DNA from: Ekhidna lutea
Lineage (GTDB): Bacteria; Bacteroidota; Bacteroidia; Cytophagales; Cyclobacteriaceae
Length of the DNA stretch: 64,000 nt
Direction of reading: 5' to 3'
Assembly: GCF_900188325.1 (NCBI RefSeq)
Contig: NZ_FZPD01000003.1
Coordinates: forward strand, 620,001 to 684,000
Below, in pieces: positions 34,435 to 43,616 of the stretch. The first letter of the stretch is position 1; each line of letters begins with the position of its first letter. The notes under the pieces are model-generated. The model saw only the letters and a program-made list of their open reading frames with translations, was not told where the DNA came from and made no database searches. The position numbers and the translations under genes are program-made.

Positions 34435-36232
34435 CCCCATAAACCCTCAATTCCTGCCCTACATTTAATTCAAAACCATTCAGGCTGTTCAGGTCTACCA
34501 CCTCATCTACGGTCATCCCGTATTTTCTGGAAATAGCATAAACGGTCTCGCCTGGTTGAACTGTGTGATTAATAATGTTTTTACCTTCAGATGATTCTTC
34601 AATCGGCGCTTTTACCTGGATGTTTTGACCGATACTAATCGCATCTGGGTTGGGTAATTCATTCCAGCGGAGAATGTCATCCATTTCGATTTCATACAGC
34701 TTAGAAATACTCCACAGGGTTTCGCCAGCAGCAATGGTATGAATCTTTACCTTCTTTAGTCGTTCTTCCTTGGTGTCTACCACAGGCACGATTATATCAG
34801 GCACCTCTTCTTCAGTTACTTCCTCGCTAACAGGCTCATCTGCGGATTCCTTTATTATCACTGCATCATCAATATTTTCGGTTGAAGCTGTGGCTTTAGC
34901 CACCGGTTTGGTGATCACTGGTTTACTTACCTCATGATATGCAATTGGCTCACTGGAAGGTCTGTTTTTATCCATCCAAAGTACACGTCCGGGCTTTAAT
35001 TCATCTATGACATTCATGCGGTTTCGCTTGGCCAGCTTGGAGAGGCGAATACCATACTGCTGAGAAATTTCCCATAATGACTCGTCAGATTTGGCAACAT
35101 GAAATCCAATCTTCGCTTTTCCTTTTTTCTTTTTGATATAGTAGAATTCATTTGGGATGACCTTATCTGACTCACCCATGTCATTGTATTTTCTGAATTG
35201 CTTTTCTGAAATGCCGGCCCTTGCAGACAGGGTATGCACATCATCAGATGTCCTCGCTAATATGGATGGGATCCCATTAAGGGGAATAATGGTCGACTTG
35301 TTTGCTTCGGTAATTCCTGGTTTAAGTTCCGATGGATACACCTTTTTTTGAGGCGTTGAGATTTTGTTCCTTTTAGTGTTATTCTCTGCGATGGCTCTTT
35401 TGGGCGGAGTGCCCTGACGAGGGATTAGCACAGCATAGGCTTTATCTTTTGGAACAGCCCCACGCTTAAGCCATTTATTGTACTTCTCCAGTTCTTCCAA
35501 ATCCACTTTCTCCTCTTTGGCAATTTGGGAGAGACTTTTACCACTAGCATTGGTTACTTCATCCAACCAGATTCCTTCTGAGTGGGGACGACCAACAGCA
35601 GGGGTGAAGGCAACTACGTGAGCAATGAATTTTTTGACATACCAATGGGTCTTGCTATTGATAGTCATTCGTCGAGCCCCAAGATTGGAATTGTCCACAT
35701 ATTTCTGAGCTCCACCTCGTCCGGTATTGTACGCCATCACCGAATACACCCAGTTTTTCAGAAAGTAATTGTGACTATTGAGGTATTTGGCTGATCCCCT
35801 TGATGCAGATACTATGTTCAGTCGTTCATCCACATTTCGATCTACTCGTAATCCCACTTCACGTGCGGTAAAATCTTTGAATTGCCAGAAACCAACTGCA
35901 TTAGCTGACGAAACAGCATCAGATATCAAGGCACTTTCCTGAATGGCGAGAAATTTGATCTCATCCGGAATGTTTGCATCTCCATGTTCTCGTTCAATGA
36001 TCGGGAAGTAGAGATTCATCCGATCTACCAGAATGTTGAAGTAGGTTTGGCTTTGCGTGAGTCGGTCTACCTCTTTTTGGATCTGTCTTCGGGTAGATTC
36101 ATTGATAGATAAACGCAAATCCCCCAGCATCATTTCGCTTGGTACCGTTTGAGAAACCCCCGAATAGCAGGTGACAATGAAAAGCAGCCAACTCGAAACA
36201 CGAAACAGTAAACTCGAAACTCTTAACTTCAT
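34412..36232 (-). CDS. MltD-like lytic transglycosylase with LysM repeats
   Basis: 606 residues. A signal peptide (residues 1-27) is followed by an SLT domain (about 85-220) with catalytic Glu in IQESALISDAVSSANAVGFWQF and MAYNTGRGGAQKYV. Four or five LysM-like modules follow: SLSQIAKEEKVDLEELEKYN, DESLWEISQQYGIRLSKLAK, GETLWSISKLYEIEMDDIL and GETVYAISRKYGMTVDEVV, with an acidic linker (EEVTEEEVPDIIVPV) between. It cleaves peptidoglycan in the periplasm. It overlaps the upstream methyltransferase gene by 4 nt. The last five codons (STGSE) are derived from a dispersed repeat. Confidence 0.93.
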   Translation of the reverse strand: MKLRVSSLLFRVSSWLLFIVTCYSGVSQTVPSEMMLGDLRLSINESTRRQIQKEVDRLTQSQTYFNILVDRMNLYFPIIEREHGDANIPDEIKFLAIQESALISDAVSSANAVGFWQFKDFTAREVGLRVDRNVDERLNIVSASRGSAKYLNSHNYFLKNWVYSVMAYNTGRGGAQKYVDNSNLGARRMTINSKTHWYVKKFIAHVVAFTPAVGRPHSEGIWLDEVTNASGKSLSQIAKEEKVDLEELEKYNKWLKRGAVPKDKAYAVLIPRQGTPPKRAIAENNTKRNKISTPQKKVYPSELKPGITEANKSTIIPLNGIPSILARTSDDVHTLSARAGISEKQFRKYNDMGESDKVIPNEFYYIKKKKGKAKIGFHVAKSDESLWEISQQYGIRLSKLAKRNRMNVIDELKPGRVLWMDKNRPSSEPIAYHEVSKPVITKPVAKATASTENIDDAVIIKESADEPVSEEVTEEEVPDIIVPVVDTKEERLKKVKIHTIAAGETLWSISKLYEIEMDDILRWNELPNPDAISIGQNIQVKAPIEESSEGKNIINHTVQPGETVYAISRKYGMTVDEVVDLNSLNGFELNVGQELRVYGGSSTGSE

Positions 36233-36867
36233 AATTTTCTCAATATCATCAACCCGTCACGAATAGGGAATAGAACGTTTTGCACTCGGCGATCCGTATG
36301 CGTTTTCTGATTAAATGCCCGAATCGCCTCTGTATCCTTATCGTTCTTCGATTTATCAAACACCTTGCCGCTCCAAAGCACATTGTCAGCAATGATAAAA
36401 CCTCCGGTGTTGACGCTATTTATTACCAGGTCAAAATAATTGGCATAGTTCTCTTTATCAGCATCGATAAAGACTAAATCCCATTTTTCTTTTAGGGTAG
36501 GAATCACTTCCAGTGCATTTCCAACACGCAGGTCTATTTGGTCTGCCCATGCGGACTGATCAAAATATTCTTTTGTGCGCAGGGCCAATTCGTCATTGTT
36601 ATCAATCGTAATCAGCCTCCCATCCGCTTGCATTCCTTCGGCCATGCATAAAGCAGCATACCCGGTATAGGTGCCTATTTCCAGAATGTTTTTCGGACGA
36701 ATCATATGTGACAGCATTGACAATACTCGCCCTTGGAGATGACCGGAAAGCATTCGGGGTTTTAAAACATGGAGGTGAGTTTCCCTGTTGATCTGCTGAA
36801 GCAAATCAGATTCGGGTTCGGAGTGATCTTCCACATACTTTTGAAGATCGTCAGGCAAAAATTCCAT
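36229..36867 (-). CDS. SAM-dependent O-methyltransferase
   Basis: 212 residues of the class I SAM O-methyltransferase family 3 (catechol/caffeoyl-CoA type). The SAM motif is ILEIGTYTGYAALCMAEGM; metal and catalytic Asp are in WDLVFIDADKENYANYFDLV and IIADNVLWSGKV. Members methylate small phenolics or tRNA (TrmR type). The substrate is not known here. It overlaps the LysM transglycosylase gene by 4 nt and follows the M16 peptidase gene by 17 nt, so the three are an operon. Confidence 0.92.
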   Translation of the reverse strand: MEFLPDDLQKYVEDHSEPESDLLQQINRETHLHVLKPRMLSGHLQGRVLSMLSHMIRPKNILEIGTYTGYAALCMAEGMQADGRLITIDNNDELALRTKEYFDQSAWADQIDLRVGNALEVIPTLKEKWDLVFIDADKENYANYFDLVINSVNTGGFIIADNVLWSGKVFDKSKNDKDTEAIRAFNQKTHTDRRVQNVLFPIRDGLMILRKL

Positions 36868-36884
36868 GAACGTAAAGATAATTA

Positions 36885-38123
36885 CTATTCTGGCAGATAT
36901 GCCAATGAACTCATCTGATCTATTGGGAAATATCGCTGGGATAGAGCTTGAATATCCTCGGCTGTAATGGCATCAATCTTCTTAAACACACTGTCAATAT
37001 CCGGTACTTTGTTTAAATCAAGTTGACTTTTAGCCATCATGAGCATTGTTGCATTCTTATTTTCTTCGGATAAAGCCATCTGCCCCTTGATCTGATTTTT
37101 AGCTTTATGAAGCTGCATGTTTCCCAAAGGCTTAGACTTCAGGAGTTCGATTTCCTTGAGGATAATACGCTGACTTTTCTTTAGGTTTTTCGGGTCGGTA
37201 GCAAAGAAGATACTGAACTGGCCAACTTCCAGATAGGGAGCATAGCTGGCGTCTACCCCATAGACTAATCCATGTTTTTCTCTAAGAGAGAGATTAAGCC
37301 TGGAACTCATGCTTGGACCACCTAGTAGGTTTACGACAAAAAAGAAAGGAATTCTGTTTTCATCTTTGATACTCAATGAAGGCATCCCCATGGCGATGTG
37401 CGCCTGTGAAATAGATTTTTTGACTTCCTTTCGGGTAGGTTGATATCCTGAAAACCAGTTTCTTTCCGGTGTATGATTCTTATGTGGAATCTGTTCCAGG
37501 TACTTGGTTGCTAAACGCTGAATTTTCTTGGCAGAATAGTTTCCTACACTTGAAAGAATGATTTTCTCTGTATTCAGATTCCGGTCTAAAAAATTGCGAA
37601 AATCACCTTGTTTGAAGGAATTCACAGTTTGCTCAGTCCCAAGGATATTTCTCCCAAGCGCATGATTAGGAAATAGCTGCTCATCAAAATCGTCCTGAAT
37701 CGAATCTTCCGGAGTGTCTCGATACATGCTCATCTCCTCCAGAATAACTTGTCGTTCTTTTTCGATCTGCTTTTCCGGAAAGGTGGAATTGAACGTGATG
37801 TCGCAAAGCAGTTCTACTGCTTTATCAAGATGAATGTCTAGCAGGGAGGCGTAGAAACAGATTTTCTCTTTCGTGGTGTAAGCGTTTAATTCACCACCTA
37901 ATGATTCCAGTCGATTGATGATATGGTATGAGCTGCGCTTGTTGGTACCTTTAAATACCATATGCTCCAGGAAGTGTGCCAGCCCCTGTTCTTCAAGGCT
38001 TTCATCCCGGCTACCAATGTCCAACATAATGCCGACATGGGCGATTTTGGTGTGGTTGACTTCCTTATGTATCACCCGAATCCCGTTCGGTAATTCGATC
38101 AGCTCGTATTCCTTCTTGCTCAT
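36885..38123 (-). CDS. M16-family zinc peptidase
   Basis: 412 residues. The inverted zinc motif HxxEH is seen in GLAHFLEHMVFKGTNKRS (about residues 43-60), the third ligand Glu in EKERQVILEEMSMYRD, and the C-terminal half has GGPSMSSRLNLSLREKHGLVYGV. No signal peptide, so probably cytoplasmic, like the single-domain processing-peptidase type (PqqF/YmxG class). It is first in a three-gene minus-strand operon. Confidence 0.94.
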   Translation of the reverse strand: MSKKEYELIELPNGIRVIHKEVNHTKIAHVGIMLDIGSRDESLEEQGLAHFLEHMVFKGTNKRSSYHIINRLESLGGELNAYTTKEKICFYASLLDIHLDKAVELLCDITFNSTFPEKQIEKERQVILEEMSMYRDTPEDSIQDDFDEQLFPNHALGRNILGTEQTVNSFKQGDFRNFLDRNLNTEKIILSSVGNYSAKKIQRLATKYLEQIPHKNHTPERNWFSGYQPTRKEVKKSISQAHIAMGMPSLSIKDENRIPFFFVVNLLGGPSMSSRLNLSLREKHGLVYGVDASYAPYLEVGQFSIFFATDPKNLKKSQRIILKEIELLKSKPLGNMQLHKAKNQIKGQMALSEENKNATMLMMAKSQLDLNKVPDIDSVFKKIDAITAEDIQALSQRYFPIDQMSSLAYLPE

Positions 38124-38150
38124 TGGAGCGCAAAGTTAGGACTAAGTACA

Positions 38151-38253
38151 CTAACCACCCCCAACCCCTCCTTTATTCTCTTGAAAGAGTACTTGATACG
38201 ATTAGCTCTAACTTCGGCTCCCCTTCCAAAGGAGGGATACAGGGAGATTGATG
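38151..38253. repeat. Split intergenic hairpin repeat
   Basis: Half sites AACCACCCCCAACCCCTCCT (38153-38172) and CTCCCCTTCCAAAGGAGGGA (38218-38237) belong to the same family as 12186-12215. Between them are 45 nt of unrelated AT-rich text with its own small inverted part (TTCTCTTGAAAGAG). Confidence 0.65.
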
Positions 38254-39480
38254 TTAAATGCTTTTCAACTTATCCTTTAAATAAGCCTTCTCCCGTTCAT
38301 TCTTTGTTAAATCAATGGCCCGTTTAAGTGAGACTCGCGCCTCTGACGATTCACCCAGTGTATTTAGGAGATCACTTTTAATGGCATAAAAGAGGTAGTA
38401 TTCATCAAAAAACGAGGTTTCTTCCAGCTCCTCTATTTCTGTATAAGCTACATGAGGGCCATGCACTTTTTCCAATGGCACAATTCTATTGAGGCGAACG
38501 ATAGGAGATGGGGTAATTTGTAGTTGAAGGTCGTAGAGTCGAAGGATTTCCATCCAGTTGGTTTCCTCAAAAGAAGGTGCCTGACAGTGCACAGCACTGA
38601 TAGCAGCCTGAATGATGTATTCGTTGATACCTCCATCATCAGATGCTTGTTCAAGGTAAAATAGTCCCTGATTGATCAGGTTTTGATCCCATTTGGATCG
38701 GTCTTGATTTTCGAGTGTGATGATGTCCCCATTTTCGTCTGTTCGGGCAGAAAACCGAGCCGCATGAAAATGCATCAGAGCCATCAAGGAGTTGGCTGTT
38801 GGCGTGTTACAGATTTCACTTTCCAGTAAGACCCGATTAAGTCGGATGGCATCCTCACACAATTCTTTGCGTATGAGCATTTCACCCTCTGCCGACTTGT
38901 AGCCCTCATTGAATAGGAGGTAGATGATTTTTAGGACCATCTCCAGCCGCTTCTCGATTTCATTGGCAGGAGGAAGCAGGAGTTTAATTTCCTCTTGTTT
39001 AAACTTCTTTTTTGCCCGGGTATATGCCTTCGCTACCGTTTCTTCTTTTTTGAGTAGGGAGCTGGAAATTTCTCTAACGGATAGCCCACCAAGAATCTTA
39101 AGAGTCAAAATGATCTGATATTCCTGACTCAGTGATGGATGGCAGCAAGCAAACATCATTCGCACCATGTCATCATTAATCGATTCAAGCGATAAGTCTT
39201 CGTTCATCTCTTCGGTGGTTTCCGGAACTTCCTGCTGTGTGGTTTTTTGATCTCTCCTGAGCTGGTCAATCATCTTATTTCTCGCCACCCGCAAGATCCA
39301 ACCGGTGGGGTTGTCCGGTATCTGGGCGTACGGCCAGGTTTGCATCGCTTTGATCAGAGCCTCCTGCACACTATCCTCAGCAAGTTCCAGATTAGACGCA
39401 CCAAACTTGCTGGTGAGGTGCGATACCGCCTTACCATATTCCGTTCGGAAGAAGTGATCCACGAGTTGGGAGGTTTGCAT
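38254..39480 (-). CDS. ECF42-like sigma factor with C-terminal extension
   Basis: 408 residues, twice the usual ECF length. Sigma regions 2 and 4 are in the first 175 residues (GWILRVARNKMIDQLRRDQ, KILGGLSVREISSSLLKKEE, VAKAYTRAKKKFKQEEI); residues 180-408 form the DUF6596/TPR-like extension (YLLFNEGYKSAEGEMLIRKE, LCEDAIRLNRVLL, LDLTK). This is the ECF42 type, often found beside DGPF-domain genes and acting without an anti-sigma factor. The DGPF gene 174 nt upstream on the same strand fits this. Confidence 0.92.
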   Translation of the reverse strand: MQTSQLVDHFFRTEYGKAVSHLTSKFGASNLELAEDSVQEALIKAMQTWPYAQIPDNPTGWILRVARNKMIDQLRRDQKTTQQEVPETTEEMNEDLSLESINDDMVRMMFACCHPSLSQEYQIILTLKILGGLSVREISSSLLKKEETVAKAYTRAKKKFKQEEIKLLLPPANEIEKRLEMVLKIIYLLFNEGYKSAEGEMLIRKELCEDAIRLNRVLLESEICNTPTANSLMALMHFHAARFSARTDENGDIITLENQDRSKWDQNLINQGLFYLEQASDDGGINEYIIQAAISAVHCQAPSFEETNWMEILRLYDLQLQITPSPIVRLNRIVPLEKVHGPHVAYTEIEELEETSFFDEYYLFYAIKSDLLNTLGESSEARVSLKRAIDLTKNEREKAYLKDKLKSI

Positions 39481-39500
39481 TTAGATGAGAATGTAATGGG

Positions 39501-39541
39501 CGTCATCTTGAGCCTGTCGAAAGATACCCTTCGACAGGCTG
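39501..39541. repeat. GAGCCTGTCGAA hairpin repeat
   Basis: AGCCTGTCGAA and TTCGACAGGCT form a perfect 11-bp stem (39511-39540) with a short loop. It lies between the sigma-factor and DGPF genes and matches half of 34411-34434. Confidence 0.75.
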
Positions 39542-39564
39542 TTTAGTTGTAATATTTAATCTTA

Positions 39565-39647
39565 CGTCACTTCGAACAAAGTGAGAAGTCCCCGTGAAGG
39601 AGATTTCTCGCCTTGCCTTCCCGCTAGCCAGGCAGGCTCGAAATGAC
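39565..39647. repeat. GTCACTTCGA repeat with nested palindrome
   Basis: CGTCACTTCGAACAAAGTGAG runs to GAGATTTCTCG, where a 27-nt insert CCTTGCCTTC...CCAGGCAGGC (39611-39637) interrupts the repeat before it ends in TCGAAATGAC. The flanks show the same TCG on each side of the insert. Confidence 0.7.
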
Positions 39648-39654
39648 GCTTTAA

Positions 39655-39990
39655 TTACATCCCCATTTCGGTAATTACTTCTCTCACTTCTGTGGTACCA
39701 CCAAACTCGAAGATTGGGCAGTCCTTGGATAGCTCTACCGCATGATCCATATCATTCGCATCAAGTACAACATAGCCACCAACGACTTCTTTTCCTTCTG
39801 TAAACGGCCCATCGGTGATTACATCTCCAGCTTTGCCTACCACTTTTCCTTCCTGCTGCAATGGGTAGCCTTCCGCTTTCACTTTAGCCATCCATTCACC
39901 CCATCGCTGCATGTGGGCTTGCATCTGCTCAGGTGATTGGTCTGCATAACCTTCATCACCACCTCGGAATACATACAAATACTTTTTCAT
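39655..39990 (-). CDS. YCII/DGPF-domain protein
   Basis: 111 residues of the YCII-related (DGPF) family. The name motif is ITDGPFTEGKEVVGGYVVL at about residues 55-73, after KKYLYVFRGGDEGY. These small proteins have a ferredoxin-like fold and are typical partners of ECF42-type sigma factors; the molecular role is unproven. The sigma factor is downstream on the same strand, separated by 174 nt of hairpin repeats. Confidence 0.93.
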   Translation of the reverse strand: MKKYLYVFRGGDEGYADQSPEQMQAHMQRWGEWMAKVKAEGYPLQQEGKVVGKAGDVITDGPFTEGKEVVGGYVVLDANDMDHAVELSKDCPIFEFGGTTEVREVITEMGM

Positions 39991-40129
39991 CGTCTTAGTT
40001 GTGTTTTAGTTAAGATAAATATTTCCTTTAAGACGAGCGTACTAATTGAAAATGGACAATGAGGAATTGAAAATTGCTTTTTGCCCTGTGTTGTGCTGAA
40101 TCTGAATAAAAGGCTGGAAAAAGTACCTA

Positions 40130-40585
40130 CTAGTTCTGTTGGTCTTGAAAGCTGTTTTGAGAGATTAAAGATTTCAATTTCTTAACAATTGGAGGAGCTT
40201 TCCAAATAGGTGTTAGGTCAATTTCAGGCATGAATTTTATTGAAGTTCCAAATTCAGTTTTTTTATTAAAATGCATTGTAACTGGCTGAATGTTCCAAAG
40301 CCACGAGTGCGTTACTTTATCTAAATCTGTGATAGGTACTATTATATGTCGAAAATGATTAGAAATGTAAAAATTTTGGTCATCCATGGAGACACTCTTA
40401 AGTCTTAACAAAGCAGAATAGAATATTATAATTACTGTCCCTAAGAGCGAAGAAGTTACAATGACTAATTCATAATATTGAAAGTCTACAAAAATGATAG
40501 TTAGATAAATTAATGGGCCTCCAAAAACGGTTGGAAAGAAAATCTTAAATGTTAAGGTTAGCTCAGATGAAATTAATTTTTTCAT
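40130..40585 (-). CDS. Membrane protein with PH-like domain, hypothetical
   Basis: 151 residues. Two hydrophobic helices in the first 65 residues (FGGPLIYLTIIFVDFQYYEL and IVTSSLLGTVIIIFYSALL) are followed by a strand-rich domain (RLKSVSMDDQNFYISNHFRH, IIVPITDLDKVTHSW) that resembles bacterial PH domains. Function unknown. The region around it is AT-rich, and it stands alone between the DGPF and subtilase genes, which suggests an accessory gene. Confidence 0.65.
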   Translation of the reverse strand: MKKLISSELTLTFKIFFPTVFGGPLIYLTIIFVDFQYYELVIVTSSLLGTVIIIFYSALLRLKSVSMDDQNFYISNHFRHIIVPITDLDKVTHSWLWNIQPVTMHFNKKTEFGTSIKFMPEIDLTPIWKAPPIVKKLKSLISQNSFQDQQN

Positions 40586-40669
40586 GTTATTCAGCTAGTC
40601 TATTAATTAGCAATATATTAAGATTTTGTATCAAATCCGTTATTTACATTTCAAACTGTTGCGATAAAC

Positions 40670-41860
40670 CTAATTCTCCCACACCACCTCCAAACTCTCA
40701 CCCTCCCAAATCACCGTACTGGATGTCGCATCTTCTCTTCGTTTGATTTTGATCTTCGTTTTATCGGTTCGGATTGTTTCTTTTTTGATTACTTTCCAGT
40801 TGTCTTTGTGGTAAACAGTAATATAAATAGAGGGCTTGTCGAGTTCAAGTCTAAAGGTGTTTCTGGCATTTTGTTCAGCATCCTCCCAAAGAATCTCATT
40901 TCCTTCAAGCGCCAACATCGCGATCTCTCCATTTGGAACTCCATGCCCGATATAGTTATTGGGATACATCAGACTTCCAGACTGAATGATCACGTTCTTT
41001 AATTCTTCTCCTGTCAAGGACGGATATTTCTCCAGCAGACAAGCAGCCAATCCAGTAATAACAGGCGCAGAAAAAGAAGTGCCGAGCGAAGAATAGCATG
41101 AAATCTCTGGTTTTACATAATCGAGCCACCCAGGTCCTTTGGAGCTGTATTTCATCTCATCCCAGACCTTAAACTTTGTAGCCCCCACTGTGAGCGCACT
41201 TTTGGCGTCTCCCGGCGAACCTACAATCTGCCATTTGTGATCTCCGTCATTTCCGGCCGCAACTATTATCAGTATTCCATATTCTTCAGAGATGCGATCA
41301 ACTGCCTGCGTTAAGATGGTACTTTTTCCATCCATTTGTTCCGGGCGATAGTTCTCTCGCTTATCATTAAACCCGTAATTATACCCCAGAGACAAGTTGA
41401 TGATTTTCACACCTTCTTCAGCCATCCATCCCATCGCCTCAATCGCAAATTCCTCTTCCTGCCTTCGCTCATATCCCCCATGATCTGTTCGGGCCAGGTA
41501 AAAAGTCGCTCCGGTGGCCAGTCCGTACTGTACATCCCTTTCTTCATTATACCCGGCGATCAATTCCCAAACCTCGGTCCCGTGATTATCATCAAATCCA
41601 GCAGTGCCTGAGTAGGGTTTGGCTTCCGGATCCAGATAATCTTTATATCCCGCTATCTGACCATTCTCAAAAAGAGCTTTCAGCGATTCGCTATCATCAG
41701 CTTTCAGGAATCCACCATCGATGATCCCGACCTTCACTCCCTTGCCAGTAAGTCCGGCATCAATGATTGCCTGTCCATTGATCTGCTCCAGCGCAAATCC
41801 CAATTGCTGCCCGGAAAGGGGCAGATAGAGGAAAAGAAATGCTAATTTTAGCCATCTCAT
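40670..41860 (-). CDS. S8 subtilisin-like serine protease
   Basis: 396 residues with a signal peptide (residues 1-18). The triad is complete: Asp in GVKVGIIDGGF (about residue 49), His in FDDNHGTEVWELIAG, Ser in GTSFSAPVITGLAACLL; the oxyanion Asn is in IIVAAGNDGD. A short C-terminal beta domain follows (ETIRTDKTKIKIKRREDAT). There is no large pro-domain between signal and catalytic domain. It is secreted to the periplasm or outside. A type IX secretion tail is not obvious. Confidence 0.93.
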   Translation of the reverse strand: MRWLKLAFLFLYLPLSGQQLGFALEQINGQAIIDAGLTGKGVKVGIIDGGFLKADDSESLKALFENGQIAGYKDYLDPEAKPYSGTAGFDDNHGTEVWELIAGYNEERDVQYGLATGATFYLARTDHGGYERRQEEEFAIEAMGWMAEEGVKIINLSLGYNYGFNDKRENYRPEQMDGKSTILTQAVDRISEEYGILIIVAAGNDGDHKWQIVGSPGDAKSALTVGATKFKVWDEMKYSSKGPGWLDYVKPEISCYSSLGTSFSAPVITGLAACLLEKYPSLTGEELKNVIIQSGSLMYPNNYIGHGVPNGEIAMLALEGNEILWEDAEQNARNTFRLELDKPSIYITVYHKDNWKVIKKETIRTDKTKIKIKRREDATSSTVIWEGESLEVVWEN

Positions 41861-41898
41861 AGTCGGGCAATTTTGTTAAACCAGAACTAAGATAATCC

Positions 41899-43188
41899 AT
41901 GCGATACGATCCCATTGACAACCAACTATTTATTCAGAATCGTGAGAAGCTAGCCAAGCGCATGAAACCCAGGTCTGTTGCTATTGTGCATGCAAACGAT
42001 ATCATGCCTACCAACGCAGATGGAACAATGCAGTTTGTCCAAAATGCCAATCTGTTCTATCTGACTGGTGTGGACCAGGAAGAAACAATTGTGTTGATAG
42101 CACCTGACTTTCCGGATGAAAAGATGCGGGAAATCCTGTTTGTACGAGAAACGAATGAAGAGATAGCCGTATGGGAAGGCCATAAGCTGACCAAAGAAGA
42201 GGGTACGGAAGCCACCGGCATCAAAAATATCAAGTGGACATCTGAGTTTGAGAAGACATTGTACACCATCCTCGCTGAATGTGATCACATCTATCTGGAT
42301 AGCAATGAGCACATCCGAAATGCAAGTGAGGTGGAAACACGCAATGCCCGATTTATAAAGGAGTGCAAAGACAAATATCCACTATATCAATATGAGCGTC
42401 TGTCTCCAATCCTGACAGATCTAAGATGTGTGAAATCACAGTTTGAAATCGACTTACTAAAACATGCCTGTGAGATCACGGAGAAAGGGTTTAGAAGAGT
42501 GCTGGAGTTTGTACGTCCGGGTGTAATGGAATATGAAGTAGAGGCGGAATACCTGCATGAATTCGTGAGAAACCGATCGAAAGGGTTTGCATATACACCG
42601 ATCGTTGGAGGTGGAGGGAACTCATGCGTGCTTCACTATATCGAAAATCGAATGCAGCTAAAAGATGGAGATGTATTGCTGATGGATGTAGGCGCAGAGT
42701 ATGCAAATTACAGTTCGGATATGACCCGAACAATTCCTGTTAACGGCAAATTCACCGAAAGACAAAGAGCGGTTTACGATGCAGTATTACGAGTGAAGAA
42801 TGGAGCAACCAAACTTTTAAAGCCAGGGAATAGAATCCCGGAATATCATACTGAAGTGGGTAAGCTGATGGAGAAGGAGTTGGTGGATTTGGGATTGATC
42901 ACAACGGATGATATCAAGAATGAAAATCCGGATTGGCCGGCTTACAAAAGATACTTTATGCATGGAACTTCTCATCATATTGGTATAGATGTGCATGATG
43001 TGGCATCTATTTATAAGGAGTTTGAATCGGGAATGGTGTTTACGGTTGAGCCGGGAATTTATATTCCGGAGGAAAACATCGGCATTCGATTGGAGGACGA
43101 TATCGTTGTAACTAAAAACGGACACATCAATTTGATGGAGAATATTCCTATTGAGGCGGAGGAGATAGAAGAGATTATGAATAAATGA
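41899..43188 (+). CDS. pepP: Xaa-Pro aminopeptidase P
   Basis: 429 residues, normal for M24B aminopeptidase P, which removes an N-terminal residue before proline. Metal ligands are visible in LLMDVGAEYANYSSDMTRTI (two Asp), HGTSHHIGIDVHD (His), FTVEPGIYIPE and GIRLEDDIVV (two Glu). The N-terminal domain (1-170) has FYLTGVDQEETIVLIAPD. Cytoplasmic. First gene of an operon: its stop overlaps the GNAT start (ATGA), followed by RidA. Confidence 0.95.
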   Translation: MRYDPIDNQLFIQNREKLAKRMKPRSVAIVHANDIMPTNADGTMQFVQNANLFYLTGVDQEETIVLIAPDFPDEKMREILFVRETNEEIAVWEGHKLTKEEGTEATGIKNIKWTSEFEKTLYTILAECDHIYLDSNEHIRNASEVETRNARFIKECKDKYPLYQYERLSPILTDLRCVKSQFEIDLLKHACEITEKGFRRVLEFVRPGVMEYEVEAEYLHEFVRNRSKGFAYTPIVGGGGNSCVLHYIENRMQLKDGDVLLMDVGAEYANYSSDMTRTIPVNGKFTERQRAVYDAVLRVKNGATKLLKPGNRIPEYHTEVGKLMEKELVDLGLITTDDIKNENPDWPAYKRYFMHGTSHHIGIDVHDVASIYKEFESGMVFTVEPGIYIPEENIGIRLEDDIVVTKNGHINLMENIPIEAEEIEEIMNK

Positions 43189-43616
43189 TTCGAAAAGGTG
43201 AGATAGATGAAATTCTCCCGATTATAGAAGGGATTCCTGAGTTTAAAAGCCCATACTCAAAAGAAGAATTTACTAAGCGTTTATCAGCTACTAAATCGGT
43301 GGTTTTAATAGCCGAGGATGATGGTAAACCAGTTGGTTTTAAGTGTGGATATCAACGAAACTCAAATGCTTCCTTTTACAGTTGGATGGGAGGAGTCTTA
43401 CCCGAATTTAGAGGAATGGGGATTGCGGCAGCTCTGTTGAAAGAAATGGAGCTGTGGTGTCGATCGAAAGGATATCGGTATTTAACCTTCAAAACATTGA
43501 ATGAACACAAATCCATGTTGATCTTTGCTTTGAAGTATGGATTTGAAATAATTGATACTGAGCGATCATCAAAAGATGAGCGAATCAGAATTTGGTTAAG
43601 AAAACAATTGAAATAA
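43185..43616 (+). CDS. GNAT-family acetyltransferase
   Basis: 143 residues with the GNAT core: the acetyl-CoA loop VLPEFRGMGIAAALLKEMEL (Q/RxxGxG/A motif at about residues 72-80) and the end strand KYGFEIIDTERSS. The acceptor is unknown. Start at ATG 43185 overlaps the pepP stop by 4 nt and its stop overlaps the RidA start (TAATG), so the three genes are tightly coupled. Confidence 0.9.
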   Translation: MIRKGEIDEILPIIEGIPEFKSPYSKEEFTKRLSATKSVVLIAEDDGKPVGFKCGYQRNSNASFYSWMGGVLPEFRGMGIAAALLKEMELWCRSKGYRYLTFKTLNEHKSMLIFALKYGFEIIDTERSSKDERIRIWLRKQLK

